Assembly (NCBI RefSeq): GCF_001685395.1
Contig: NZ_CP014167.1
Coordinates: forward strand, 1,865,501-1,929,500
Origin: Paenibacillus yonginensis
GTDB taxonomy: Bacteria > Bacillota > Bacilli > Paenibacillales > Paenibacillaceae
DNA length: 64,000 nucleotides
Reading direction: 5' to 3'
The first letter of the stretch is position 1, and every line of letters starts with the position of its first letter. The position numbers and the translations under genes are program-made. Below are positions 26,114 through 35,409 of the stretch, piece after piece. The notes beneath the pieces were generated by a model, which saw nothing but the letters and a program-made list of their open reading frames with translations, was not told the origin of the DNA and did no database searches.

Positions 26114-28903
26114 TTACAAATCTTTCGCTTTCATCTTAAGTTCATTCAGCAGTCCCATCGCCTGCAGCGGCGTCATGTTCATGATGTCGGCCTGTTTGAG
26201 CTGCTTCACCAGCCCGCGAAGCTTCGCTTCTTCTTTGGCCGAAGCAGCCGAACCGGACACCGCCTGTTCCGCCTGCTCGTCTCCAAAGATGGAGAGCTGC
26301 ACAACCTCCTGCTCGGCGGCTGCGGCCGTTTCGGCCAGAGCCTTCCCCGAGTCCGCGGTCTCTTGGGCAGAATACCGCACCTCGGAACCGCCGGCTCCCG
26401 GCAGCCGAATACCGGAACGGCCGGAATCTGCTTGCCCGGCCGCATCAGGGGCAGCCGTGCTCAAAGCCTGCTCCGGCACAGCCGCCTTGACAGCTTCGCC
26501 GGACACCGCCAGAACCGAGACCTTCTCCAGGTCGCCCAGCAGACTTGAAGCCCGGTCCGTGATCGCTGCCGGAAGACCGGCCAGTTTGGCGCAATAAATG
26601 CCGTAGCTCGTGCTTGCCGCGCCGGGAACAAGCTTGCGCAGGAAATGGACCTTATCGCCGCTTTCCTGAACCGCCATCGAATAGTTGCGGAGCTTGGACA
26701 AGCCGGATTCCAGATGAGCCAGCTCGTGAAAATGGGTCGAGACCAGCGCCTTGCAGCCGATAACGTCATGCACATATTCAATCACGGCCTGGGCAATGGC
26801 AATGCCTTCGGTCGTGGATGTCCCGCGCCCAAGCTCGTCGATGATGATCAAGCTGCGCGGCGTAGCTTTCTCCGTCATGACCTGAATATCCGCCATCTCC
26901 ACCATAAAGGTGCTTTGGCCGCCAATCAGGTCGTCCGCAGCGCCGATGCGGGTGAAGATCCGGTCCACCATCGGAATCTCTGCCCGCCCGGCCGGAACAA
27001 AGCAGCCGATCTGCGCCATGATTGAAATCAGCGCCACCTGGCGCATGTAAGTGCTTTTGCCGGCCATATTGGGTCCCGTGATCAGCAGAATGCTGGCGTC
27101 CCGCTTCAGATTCGTTCCGTTGGCGATAAAGCTGCTGCCTTCCATCACTGTCTCTACAACGGGGTGTCTGCCGTTCTCGACGACAAAATCATAACCGTCC
27201 GTCAGCACCGGTCTGACAAACCCGGACTCCGCGCTAACCGCGGCCAAAGAACGCAGCACATCAATTTCGGCGACCGCTTCGGCCAGACGCTGCAGACGAG
27301 GAATGTTGGCGCTCAGCTGATCGCGCACCTCCGAGAACAGCCCGTATTCCAAATCGAGCATCCGGTCCTCGGCTTCCAGAATCAGCGCTTCGCGTTCCTT
27401 CAGCTCCGGTGTTACAAACCGCTCCGCGTTCGCCAGCGTCTGCTTGCGTTCGTACCGGCCTTCAGGCAGAGAAGTCAGATTCGATTTCGTAATTTCAATA
27501 TAATAACCAAACACTTTGTTGTAGCCGACCTTCAAAGACTTAATGCCCGTCGCCTGGCGCTCCGCCGCTTCCAGATCGGCGATCCAGCGTTTCCCGTTCG
27601 TCGACGCTTCTCGCAGCTCGTCCAGCTTGGCGTTGAAGCCAGGCCGGATCAGACCGCCGTCGCGGACCGAAACGGGCGGATCATCGGCAATCGCTTCTTC
27701 TATCAGCGAGGCTAGATCGCCGCAGTCATCCATGCCCGAAGCGATGCGGCCCAATGTCGCCGAAGCCGAACCCGAGCAAAGCTCCTTCAGCTCCGGAATT
27801 TGCAGCAGCGACAGCTTGAGCGCATTCAGATCGCGGCCGTTGGCCGTGCCGAACGCAATCCGGCCGACCAACCGCTCCAAATCGTAAATGCCCTTCAGCT
27901 TCTCCTTCAAATCCTCGCGGAGCATAAAGGCTCCATACAGCTCCTCGACGGCCTCAAGCCGCACTTCCACCTGACTGCGGGAGAGCAGAGGCTTGTCCAC
28001 CCACCGTCTCAAAAGCCGCGCACCCATCGACGTCTCCGTCCGGTCCAGCAGATGGAGCAGCGAACCTTTCTTAGAGCGGTCGCGGACTGTCTCCACCAGC
28101 TCCAGATTCCGCCGTGTAAACGGATCGAGAATCATGTACTGCTCCGGCTCATAAGCAGAGATTCTGCTGAGCTGGCCCAGCGAACGCTTCTGGGTTTCGC
28201 CCAGGTAAGCGACCAGCATCGCCACGCAGGCCCGCCGCTCCGGCTCCAGCCGGATCCAGGCTGCTTCGCCAAACTGCTTGCGGCCAACTTCATCCTGTGC
28301 TTTGGCGCGCGGCGAATAAACCACCGGTTTGCCCAGCGGTCCGGACTGCTCCTTGATCCAGGCCAGAAGCTGTTCATCCCCGATCATTTCGGACGGCGAA
28401 TAAATGTTAATTTCATCGCGCAGCCACTCCTGATTGCTAGGTGCAGACGTCACATGCAGCTCACCGGTGGACAGGTCGCAGGCGGCAATCGCCATAACAT
28501 GATCCACTTCAGTGACAGCGACCATATAGTTGTTGCTTTTCTCCGCAACCGCCTTGCCCTCCATGACCGTTCCCGGGGTCACAACCCGGACGATTTCGCG
28601 CCTTACCACGCCTTTGGCTGCCGCCGGATCTTCAACCTGCTCGCAGATCGCAACCTTGTAGCCTTTCTCAATCAATCTTTGTATATAGTTCTCGGCCGAA
28701 TGGTACGGAACGCCGCACATCGGAATTTTCTCGTCGGCGCCGCCCGCCCGGCCGGTCAACGTAATTTCCAGTTCTTTGGCGGCGAGAATCGCATCATCAA
28801 AAAACATCTCATAAAAGTCGCCCAAGCGGAAAAACAAAAAAGCGTCCTTCGCTTCTTCCTTCACGCTTAAATATTGTTCAATCATCGGCGTAAATTTTGC
28901 CAT
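26114..28903 (-). CDS. mutS: DNA mismatch repair protein MutS
   Basis: 929 residues, about 70 longer than Bacillus MutS. The mismatch-reading Phe-x-Glu is in GDFYEMFFDDA near residue 38. The ATPase has Walker A ITGPNMAGKSTYMRQVA, Walker B IIDELGRGTST and the STHFHEL signature. The extra length is an Ala/Glu/Gln/Ser-rich insert of about 110 residues before the final helices (LRGLVKQLKQADIMNMTPLQ). The start is MAKFTPMIEQY at 28903, after GGGGG. It forms the mutSL pair, with cotE and an amidoligase-like gene upstream. Confidence 0.96.
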   Translation of the reverse strand: MAKFTPMIEQYLSVKEEAKDAFLFFRLGDFYEMFFDDAILAAKELEITLTGRAGGADEKIPMCGVPYHSAENYIQRLIEKGYKVAICEQVEDPAAAKGVVRREIVRVVTPGTVMEGKAVAEKSNNYMVAVTEVDHVMAIAACDLSTGELHVTSAPSNQEWLRDEINIYSPSEMIGDEQLLAWIKEQSGPLGKPVVYSPRAKAQDEVGRKQFGEAAWIRLEPERRACVAMLVAYLGETQKRSLGQLSRISAYEPEQYMILDPFTRRNLELVETVRDRSKKGSLLHLLDRTETSMGARLLRRWVDKPLLSRSQVEVRLEAVEELYGAFMLREDLKEKLKGIYDLERLVGRIAFGTANGRDLNALKLSLLQIPELKELCSGSASATLGRIASGMDDCGDLASLIEEAIADDPPVSVRDGGLIRPGFNAKLDELREASTNGKRWIADLEAAERQATGIKSLKVGYNKVFGYYIEITKSNLTSLPEGRYERKQTLANAERFVTPELKEREALILEAEDRMLDLEYGLFSEVRDQLSANIPRLQRLAEAVAEIDVLRSLAAVSAESGFVRPVLTDGYDFVVENGRHPVVETVMEGSSFIANGTNLKRDASILLITGPNMAGKSTYMRQVALISIMAQIGCFVPAGRAEIPMVDRIFTRIGAADDLIGGQSTFMVEMADIQVMTEKATPRSLIIIDELGRGTSTTEGIAIAQAVIEYVHDVIGCKALVSTHFHELAHLESGLSKLRNYSMAVQESGDKVHFLRKLVPGAASTSYGIYCAKLAGLPAAITDRASSLLGDLEKVSVLAVSGEAVKAAVPEQALSTAAPDAAGQADSGRSGIRLPGAGGSEVRYSAQETADSGKALAETAAAAEQEVVQLSIFGDEQAEQAVSGSAASAKEEAKLRGLVKQLKQADIMNMTPLQAMGLLNELKMKAKDL

Positions 28904-29059
28904 TTGACGTACCCCCATGCCCATTCATAGAACTCTATTATATCAGAAAAGCACAGTCTATGCGCCGCTCGAATAGAGAGAAAAGACATGAAAAAACAAC
29001 GGCTGCTGACAGTATGTCGAAATTCGCTGCGAGCTTAACGGCTCCTCCCGGATATTCTC

Positions 29060-30694
29060 TTACGCCCGTTGTCCAGGCGGATTCCCCGCAAGCTTCCAGG
29101 CTTTGCGAATATCCACGCTTTCGTCCCAGGTCCGCCCGGACCGAACGGCTTTGAACATCGGATCTATATAAAGCTGGTAGCTTGAAAAAGAAGGCAGCGC
29201 CTCCGCCTGCTCCAGCGCCCGCAGGGCAAACGGTCGAAGGGCCGTCCGGTCGCCCGTGTAGAAGGCTTCAAGCGCGGACGCAGGGAGAGGCGGGACCTCG
29301 GGCAGCGCGCCGCTTTTGTAGACGGACGCCACCAGCAGCGCCAGCGCAACCGTTCCCTTGGTCACCACCGGGGACACAAGGAAGCTGGGCAGCGTCCGGT
29401 ATTCGAAGCCGCCGTGGCTCTGCCGGCGGAAATCGCCGAGGCAGCCGTAGCGCGGACGTCTGGACGCGCTGCGGCTGTCCTCGAGCAGCGCGACCGGGAG
29501 CGCCAGGAAGTGATCCAGGGCGCGCAGCAGCTGCGGCGTCAGCACCACGCCGCTGAAGTGCAGGTGGCCGCCGAGCGGCAGCCCCGGCTGCGGCAGGCCG
29601 CCGGCCAGCCAGGCGAGCGGCGCATCGCCGATCTGCCGGGCGGCTTCGCGCATGGCGCCCATGAGCTGGCGGAGGGCGGCCTTCGGCTCGCCCGCCGGAT
29701 CCGGGCGCAGCTCCGCCAGCGGGAAGCGGCGGCGGCCGCGGATCCAGACGGAGTCGCAGCCGGCGGCTCCGGTTCGGCTGAGGAACCGGGAGGCCGGGAT
29801 GATTTTGCCGGCGCCCGGGTCGAACAGCAGGAACTCGGGGTCCATGCCGAGCAGCAAGTCACCGCTGCCGCTGCCGAAGAGCTCCGGATCCTCCGCCTGC
29901 CCGACCGCCCCGGCAGAACGGCCGTTCACCAGCCGCTCTGCCCCCCTCTCGGCTTCAGCCCGCCAGCCTTCAGCCGTCTCAAGCACCGCTGCGGCGAAAG
30001 CTCGGGCGGCTTCGGGCGTCCTGAACGCCGGACAGGCCGTCATCCGGGCAATCTCCCAGCCGGCATCCCCGGCTTCAAGCGTCACCTGTCCAAAGTCCAG
30101 CCCTTGCGTATAGAGCGCCTTGACGGCCAGTTTCTCCAGCCGGCGGTGCCAAGGGGAATCCGGCTGAGAGGATTCCTCTTGCCCAACGCCAACACCGCCA
30201 GCGGCGCCGGCGTTAGCGCCAAGGCTGGAGCCGGCGCCCACGCCTCCCACTTCGGCCGTGTGCACCGCACGAACGCCGAAGACCGTCACTTCAAAGCGGC
30301 GGCGGTACCCGTCACGCCGCTTGCCCTGCCTGGCCGGCACCAGCCCGGCCAAGGACAGGCGCCGCGCCGCGGCTGCCGCAGAGCGCGCGGCAAAAGCTTG
30401 CGCGCCGCTGTTCATCCGCAGCGGCGCCGCCCCTTCCGGCAGCGGCTTCAACCCCGCCGCCAGCCAGCCCGAAAGCTCCGCCGGCTTATGGCGGCGAGCT
30501 TGCTGCAGCTCTTGATCCTTTTCCCGGCTTCTCTCTTGTCCCCGCTCTGGCTCCTGCTCCCCTGCCTGCCCCGCCTCCGCCATAAGACGCAGCAGCTCCT
30601 TGTTCAATCGGCGCACAAAACGGTCTGCTTCGGGTCCTTCTCCGACATAGATTTCTATAGGATGATGAAGCTGCTGGTCGGAATACCGGCTCAT
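29060..30694 (-). CDS. Putative amidoligase (phiEco32-type COOH-NH2 ligase 2)
   Basis: 544 residues, coded in markedly GC-rich DNA. The C-terminal half matches the type 2 COOH-NH2 ligase family, relatives of glutamine synthetase and GCS. It shows LLGMDPEFLLFDP, ELRPDPAGEP, GGHLHFSG, ALPVALLEDS, and YGCLGDFRRQ followed by GGFEYRTLPSFL, which carry metal- and ATP-binding acids. The N-terminal 200 residues are Arg/Ala-rich and unassigned. Such enzymes are expected to join an amino group to a protein or peptide carboxylate. The ATG at 30694 follows AAGGAGA. Lying between cotE and mutS, it may act in spore-coat modification; that is inference. Confidence 0.75.
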   Translation of the reverse strand: MSRYSDQQLHHPIEIYVGEGPEADRFVRRLNKELLRLMAEAGQAGEQEPERGQERSREKDQELQQARRHKPAELSGWLAAGLKPLPEGAAPLRMNSGAQAFAARSAAAAARRLSLAGLVPARQGKRRDGYRRRFEVTVFGVRAVHTAEVGGVGAGSSLGANAGAAGGVGVGQEESSQPDSPWHRRLEKLAVKALYTQGLDFGQVTLEAGDAGWEIARMTACPAFRTPEAARAFAAAVLETAEGWRAEAERGAERLVNGRSAGAVGQAEDPELFGSGSGDLLLGMDPEFLLFDPGAGKIIPASRFLSRTGAAGCDSVWIRGRRRFPLAELRPDPAGEPKAALRQLMGAMREAARQIGDAPLAWLAGGLPQPGLPLGGHLHFSGVVLTPQLLRALDHFLALPVALLEDSRSASRRPRYGCLGDFRRQSHGGFEYRTLPSFLVSPVVTKGTVALALLVASVYKSGALPEVPPLPASALEAFYTGDRTALRPFALRALEQAEALPSFSSYQLYIDPMFKAVRSGRTWDESVDIRKAWKLAGNPPGQRA

Positions 30695-30744
30695 CGGCGG
30701 CCATCTCCTTCTCGGTTGAGGTGCTGATCCCCAAAATAAATAAA

Positions 30745-30771
30745 CCAAAAAAAAGAGGGCATACGCCCTCT
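30745..30771 (-). terminator. cotE terminator
   Basis: AGAGGGC / GCCCTCT stem with a four-base loop, then eight T residues on the minus strand, 60 bases after the cotE stop. It separates cotE from the amidoligase gene. Confidence 0.88.
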
Positions 30772-30833
30772 CCGCTGCCATCACAGCTGCATAACATACA
30801 TCAATTGTTGGTGCTTGTGGGGCGAGTTTCGTC

Positions 30834-31382
30834 TTACAGATCTTCGTCCAGAAGATCAGGGTCCAAATCGTCGTAATCCCCGTCATCTCCGCCAAAGTCA
30901 AAATCTTTGTCCTCGTAATCATCCCCGCCAGGCAATACGAGTACATTGAGTTTGGTTTCAGCGACGAGCTCAACGGCGAACTCGCGTTCCACACGGATCA
31001 GAACGCTGCCTCCGCCGGATACCGTTGCTTCAACGGTGCTCGGCTCCTGGATGGCTTCCGCGGTTACTTCCACTGTGGAAGAGCGGTGTCTGCCGTCCAG
31101 ATAGGTCAGCGGAACGTTCTCCACATAGGATATTTTTTCCTTAGCCACGGCTGTCTGCGAGTTTTTGTCATAGGAATACCAGATGTTGACATCGTAAGTA
31201 CCAATAACTTCAATTCCGTCTCCCGCAGCTACCGCTTCGTATTGGTGGTTGATAATCCAGGCCCCCAGAATACTCGACGGATTGTGAGGCGGAGTCACGG
31301 TATGTGTTACGGTAGAGAACTTACGACCTTTGCCGCAGATCGCCTTCGTGATAATCTCTCTACTTTGATATTTCGATGGCAT
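30834..31382 (-). CDS. cotE: Outer spore coat morphogenetic protein CotE
   Basis: 182 residues. The N-terminal YQSREIITKAICGKGRKFS and the middle SSILGAWIINHQYEA, YDVNIWYSYDKNSQT and RVEREFAVELVAETKLNVLV follow the CotE pattern closely. The tail is strongly acidic (Asp/Glu/Gly), again as in CotE. The protein is placed at the forespore surface and recruits the outer coat in Bacillus. The start at 31382 follows GGAGGAGG. It sits near mutSL, as in Bacillus. A sigma-E-like -10 lies upstream. Confidence 0.92.
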   Translation of the reverse strand: MPSKYQSREIITKAICGKGRKFSTVTHTVTPPHNPSSILGAWIINHQYEAVAAGDGIEVIGTYDVNIWYSYDKNSQTAVAKEKISYVENVPLTYLDGRHRSSTVEVTAEAIQEPSTVEATVSGGGSVLIRVEREFAVELVAETKLNVLVLPGGDDYEDKDFDFGGDDGDYDDLDPDLLDEDL

Positions 31383-31414
31383 TTTCGAACCTCCTCCATA
31401 CAATCATTCAATTC

Positions 31415-31423
31415 ATGTGTATG
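31415..31423 (-). promoter_or_regulatory. Possible sigma-E type -10 for cotE
   Basis: CATACACAT on the minus strand resembles the sigma-E -10 (CATACAnT), about 33 bases before the cotE start. No convincing -35 was found. Confidence 0.35.
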
Positions 31424-31464
31424 CAGGACAGTCGCCCAGGGTGACAACTATTTTTATTCCACGC

Positions 31465-32445
31465 TTATTTTCCTTCCAGCACGGCCTTCTCTCTCCCGGC
31501 CTTCAAAGGTTTCTTATCCCGTTTCGAGATATTCAAATATTCGTTCAGCTCGCGGCACAGCTGCAGAATAGCGGCCCGCATCTCAAATTCCTCTCTGGTC
31601 GCAGGAAGTTCCATGGCTTTGAAATCGGCCTCCAGCTGCCGCAGCCGCTGCTCCGTTTTGCCGGTATAATGAGGTTCGAGAACATCCGCGCTCAGCTGGT
31701 CGAAGACACGCGCGGCAAGCTCCGTTTGCGGCATTTTTCGATAAACCTGGGAAATCAGCTCCATCATGCTTTCGATCCGGTCCAGATGTTCTCTGCGCAT
31801 ATAGAAATATACGGCCCAGGATTCATCCGTATGAATGACCTGGTTCTCCAGCCCGCGTTTAGCGAGGGTTACGCCGTTATCAATCATTTTCTCCGCCAAA
31901 ATCAGCTCTTCCCCGTTCCACTCATCCTCAGGATTTCGCAGCGTTTCGGCAATATGCTGGAAGATCGTAGCAAACAGCCGGTTGACCTCACGCCGGATTG
32001 ACGCCAGCCTGTCTTCCTCCTTTGGCATATAAACCAGATTAACCAGCATCGCCGAGCCTAGACCAACCACCAGCAGCAAAATTTGTTCAATAAACATATG
32101 GAAGCTGACATCGCCCCCGTTAAAGACCCTAAACACGCAGACGGAGCTGGTTACAATCCCTTCCTTAAAGTTAAGTTTGGCAATCAGCGGGAACCCGACC
32201 AGAATATACACGATCAGCACCCAAATCTGAAAGCCGATGAAACGGAATAAAATAAAACATAATACAAGGCCAACCACCGAGGCGAAAAAACGCGCCGAGA
32301 CCGATCTCAGGCTTCTTTTTCTGGTGACATCAACGCCCAAAATGGCAAGGAGCCCCGCAGACATGGCGCCCGGTATGCCGGCCGTGTCCGCTACCAGAAT
32401 GGCAATCAATGTCGCAATAGCTGTCTTAATAACCCGAAATCCCAT
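31465..32445 (-). CDS. Aromatic acid exporter family membrane protein (ArAE/FUSC)
   Basis: 326 residues. Four or more helices occupy the first 140 residues (IKTAIATLIAILVADTAGIPG, FFASVVGLVLCFILFRFIGFQI, then LLVVGLGSAMLVNLVYMP). A cytoplasmic helical domain of about 180 residues follows (RLASIRREVNRLFATIFQHIAE). This is the DUF939/ArAE_1 arrangement of Gram-positive members of the aromatic acid exporter superfamily. Substrate unknown. It follows a short T-rich gap after the ABC-transporter terminator and is not obviously in an operon. Confidence 0.88.
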   Translation of the reverse strand: MGFRVIKTAIATLIAILVADTAGIPGAMSAGLLAILGVDVTRKRSLRSVSARFFASVVGLVLCFILFRFIGFQIWVLIVYILVGFPLIAKLNFKEGIVTSSVCVFRVFNGGDVSFHMFIEQILLLVVGLGSAMLVNLVYMPKEEDRLASIRREVNRLFATIFQHIAETLRNPEDEWNGEELILAEKMIDNGVTLAKRGLENQVIHTDESWAVYFYMRREHLDRIESMMELISQVYRKMPQTELAARVFDQLSADVLEPHYTGKTEQRLRQLEADFKAMELPATREEFEMRAAILQLCRELNEYLNISKRDKKPLKAGREKAVLEGK

Positions 32446-32556
32446 AAATCCCTTTCAACTCTCCATTCTTTATACTTGTGCCGTTTTCTTCCTTTACCCA
32501 TTATTCCACCGTGCCCGCTGCTTGTCCACGTTACATAGGATGGAACATCTCTATAT

Positions 32557-32586
32557 AAAAAAAAGCAAAGAGGCTCAGCGCCTCTT
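32557..32586 (-). terminator. Terminator overlapping the permease stop codon
   Basis: AAGAGGC / GCCTCTT stem followed by eight T residues on the minus strand. The loop holds the TGA stop (32577-32575) of the ABC permease. Confidence 0.85.
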
Positions 32587-33414
32587 CACCAGAACCGATT
32601 CCAGATAAACTACCAGCTGGTACATCAGGGTAGCGACAATCGCAATGATCACCAGACTGGCAAAAACCAGCGTAAAGTTGAACACCTGGAAGCCATAGAT
32701 AATCAAGTAGCCGAGGCCAATTTTGGCCACCAGGAATTCGCCGACGATAACCCCTACCCATGACAAGCCAACGTTGACCTTCAAGGTCGAGACGATAGCC
32801 GGGAAGGAGGCCGGCAGCATCACCTTGGCAAATACATCTCTTTTGCTGCCGCCAAAGGTTCGGACGACCTTAATGTAATTGGCATCGGTCTCTTTAAAGC
32901 TCGTATAAACGACCAAAGTCGTCGTAATAACGGTTATGGACAACGTCGTTGCCACGATCGCCGTAAATCCGCCGCCGAACATGACGATAAAGATCGGTCC
33001 AAGCGCCACCTTCGGCATGCTGTTGAAGACAACCATATAGGGATCAAGAACTCTGGACAGAAACGGCGACCACCAGATCAGCACGGCCAGCAGCGTGCCT
33101 ACAAGCGTGCCAAGCAGAAAGCCGATGACCGTCTCCGTAACCGTCATGCCGATATGCGGCCAAAGCTCGCCGCTCCAGGCATCCTGGCCGATCTGGCGGA
33201 ATACCTTCGATGGGTAGCTGAAGATCAGCACGTCGATCCAGCGCATGCGGCCCGCCAGCTCCCAGAAGCCGATCAGCGCCAGCAGAATGAACAACTGAAC
33301 CGTCCGGACCCACCTTGTCGTCCGTTTGCCTTGTCTCTGGTAGCGGGCAAATTCCTCACGCACCCAATCCCCCGAGTCCAAGCTTTTGCTTTGTATTTTC
33401 CCGGTTCCGTTCAC
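32575..33414 (-). CDS. ABC transporter permease (SsuC/ThiX/TauC type)
   Basis: 279-residue inner membrane subunit with about six helices. The coupling motif region is [31 protein letters not shown], and the rest follows the BPD_transp_1 fold of nitrate/sulfonate/taurine transporters. The start is a GTG whose GTGA overlaps the ATPase stop, with GGAGGTG upstream, so the two are coupled. The third gene of a binding protein-ATPase-permease operon. Confidence 0.92.
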   Translation of the reverse strand: MNGTGKIQSKSLDSGDWVREEFARYQRQGKRTTRWVRTVQLFILLALIGFWELAGRMRWIDVLIFSYPSKVFRQIGQDAWSGELWPHIGMTVTETVIGFLLGTLVGTLLAVLIWWSPFLSRVLDPYMVVFNSMPKVALGPIFIVMFGGGFTAIVATTLSITVITTTLVVYTSFKETDANYIKVVRTFGGSKRDVFAKVMLPASFPAIVSTLKVNVGLSWVGVIVGEFLVAKIGLGYLIIYGFQVFNFTLVFASLVIIAIVATLMYQLVVYLESVLVKRR

Positions 33415-34196
33415 GGCTGCACCTCCTCCTTCTCGGCCTCAAGCTCCTTCCAGACCTGATGGAACAGCTCGGCAAAACCTTCCTGATCCCTCGCGTAGAA
33501 AGGAGCCGTTTCCCGGATTTCCTTTGGGATATCAAAGGTCGTACGGATCCGGCCCGGATGGGCAGCCAGCACAATCACCCGGTCGCTTACCGCGATAGCT
33601 TCGCTTAAATCATGGGTGACGAGCACTGCTGTCTTCTTCCGTTCCCGAAGCGTATCCACGATCAAATCTTCCAGCTGCAATTTGGTCTGGTAGTCCAAAG
33701 CAGAGAACGGCTCATCCAGCAGCAGCACATCCGGGTCAGTCGCCAAAGTCCGGACGAGCGCTACCCGCTGCCGCATGCCGCCGGACAGCTGGCTCGGATA
33801 TAAGTTCCAGGTCCCGCCCAGTCCCATACCGTCCAGCAGATCCTTCACCTTCTGAATCCGCTCTTTGGTCAGCTGTTTGGTCAGCTCCAGACCGATCAAG
33901 GCATTATCCAGAATCGTCCGCCAAGGAAACAAATAGTCGTGCTGAAGCATATAGCCGGCTTTGTTGCTGCCCGCCTTAAGCGGCTTGCCGTCCAGCAGCA
34001 CTTCCCCCGTCGACGGCTTCAGCAGTCCAGCCATCACGGAGAGAAGCGTGGTTTTGCCGCATCCGCTTGGTCCTACAAGACTCACGAATTCTCCGGGCTC
34101 CACTTTCAGGTTGATATCCTGCAGGGCCAGCGTCGCCTCCCGGTCCGTGACATACACGTGGCTGATGTTCCGCAGTTCAATGACAGGTTGGGTCAT
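33411..34196 (-). CDS. ABC transporter ATP-binding protein (SsuB/TauB type)
   Basis: 261 residues with Walker [17 protein letters not shown], signature [16 protein letters not shown], Walker [13 protein letters not shown] and the switch histidine in [13 protein letters not shown]. Sequence style is that of nitrate/sulfonate/pyrimidine-precursor importers. It begins 25 bases after the binding-protein gene and overlaps the permease by four bases. Confidence 0.94.
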   Translation of the reverse strand: MTQPVIELRNISHVYVTDREATLALQDINLKVEPGEFVSLVGPSGCGKTTLLSVMAGLLKPSTGEVLLDGKPLKAGSNKAGYMLQHDYLFPWRTILDNALIGLELTKQLTKERIQKVKDLLDGMGLGGTWNLYPSQLSGGMRQRVALVRTLATDPDVLLLDEPFSALDYQTKLQLEDLIVDTLRERKKTAVLVTHDLSEAIAVSDRVIVLAAHPGRIRTTFDIPKEIRETAPFYARDQEGFAELFHQVWKELEAEKEEVQP

Positions 34197-34221
34197 CCCG
34201 CACGCTCCTTTCCGGATGTTG

Positions 34222-35220
34222 TTACTTAACGTCCCCTGCCGCTTTCTCGGCGAAAGCCGGATCTACAACACTTTGCATCTCGACTTTTTCTTTCAGCTCG
34301 CCCGCCGATTCCATTACATTCTGCAGATTGTTCCACTGCTCCTCGGTAATAGCCGGGGTCTCGGCATAGGTGCCTTGTTCTTTATACCGCTTCACCGAAC
34401 TGGTCAGAATATCCATATCCGTATCTTTAAAGTAAGGAGCGATAGCCTGAGCGATTTCCTCCGGCGAGTGCTCCTGCACCCAAGTCTGGGCTTTCTGCAG
34501 AGCGTTGGTGAATTTCTGGATCTTCTCCTGATTGTTTTTGATATAGCTTTGTTTAGCCATAAACACGGTATAAGGGAGTTTGCCGCTTTCCGTACCGAAG
34601 GAAGCTACAACATGGCCCCGGCCTTCTTTCTCAAAAATCGACGCCTGCGGCTCAAACAGCTGGACATATTGGCCTGTGCCGGAAGCGAATGCCGCTGTAA
34701 TGTTGGCAAAATCGATGTTTTGGATCAGTTCCAGATCGCCATGGGGATCGATGCCGTGTTTCTTCAGTGTAAATTCGCCTGCCATTTGCGGCATGCCGCC
34801 TTTGCGCTGTCCGAGGAAGATGCTCCCTTTAAGCTGATCCCAGTCAAAAGCTCCTTTATCCTCACGCGCCACCAGGAATGTGCCGTCCGTTTGCGTAAGG
34901 CCCGCAAAGTTGATAACCGGATCCTCGGCTCCCTGTTGGTACACATAAATCGACGTTTCGGCGCCGACCAGCGCCACGTTGATCTGTCCGGCCAGAAGGG
35001 CGGTCATCGTCTTGTCGCCACCGGCCGTTGTCTGGAGCTCTACATTCAGCCCCTCATCCTTAAAAAAGCCTTTCTCCAAAGCGACATACTGCGGGGCGTA
35101 AAAGACCGAACGGGTCACTTCCCCGATCTTGATGTTCCCGTCCTTTGCTCCGCAGCCGCTCAGCAGAAGGACTGCAACCAGCATCGCTAGGGCCGCAGCG
35201 GCGATACGCGGTTTCTTCAT
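34222..35220 (-). CDS. ABC substrate-binding lipoprotein (NMT1/SsuA-like)
   Basis: 332 residues. The signal peptide MKKPRIAAAALAMLVAVLLL ends in the lipobox LSGCG, so the mature protein is lipid-anchored outside the cell. The body (VTRSVFYAPQYVALEKGFFK, GLNVELQTTAGGDKTMTALLAGQINVAL) belongs to the NMT1/SsuA fold, which binds sulfonates, taurine or thiamine precursors. The ligand is not readable. The ATG at 35220 follows AAAGGA; upstream in-frame codons would run through the promoter. No TPP or SAM riboswitch is apparent in the 120-base leader, which argues somewhat against a thiamine or methionine role. Confidence 0.9.
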   Translation of the reverse strand: MKKPRIAAAALAMLVAVLLLSGCGAKDGNIKIGEVTRSVFYAPQYVALEKGFFKDEGLNVELQTTAGGDKTMTALLAGQINVALVGAETSIYVYQQGAEDPVINFAGLTQTDGTFLVAREDKGAFDWDQLKGSIFLGQRKGGMPQMAGEFTLKKHGIDPHGDLELIQNIDFANITAAFASGTGQYVQLFEPQASIFEKEGRGHVVASFGTESGKLPYTVFMAKQSYIKNNQEKIQKFTNALQKAQTWVQEHSPEEIAQAIAPYFKDTDMDILTSSVKRYKEQGTYAETPAITEEQWNNLQNVMESAGELKEKVEMQSVVDPAFAEKAAGDVK

Positions 35221-35342
35221 GCTCATCCATCCTTTCACTGTGCAGCTTTCTTGTGGGTTTATCTCACTGTATGCAAGGCCCGCCCAAAAGGTTAAAACCC
35301 GCCGGACAGGAGAAGAAGTCACCAGGCTGGCTGATTGGCCGT

Positions 35343-35382
35343 AAAAAAAGACCGAAACCCAGGCAACGCCGGGTTTCGGTCT
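35343..35382 (-). terminator. Terminator of the M32 carboxypeptidase gene
   Basis: AGACCGAAACCC / GGGTTTCGGTCT, a 12-bp perfect stem followed by a T run on the minus strand, 28 bases after the stop. Confidence 0.92.
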
Positions 35383-35409
35383 TGTTGTGGTCTGCTGAGC
35401 CAAGTCAGC

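Noticed and set aside
29182-30727. Long plus-strand open frames opposite the amidoligase gene
   Set aside because: They are a by-product of high GC content and few stops; they lack ribosome sites and family motifs, while the minus strand encodes recognisable amidoligase motifs.
33961-35190. 409-codon plus-strand frame opposite the ABC transporter genes
   Set aside because: It spans two well-identified minus-strand genes and their gap, and its product has no coherent domain pattern.
35221-35342. TPP riboswitch before the ABC binding-protein gene
   Set aside because: The conserved CUGAGA and the ACC-CUUUGAACC-like core are absent.
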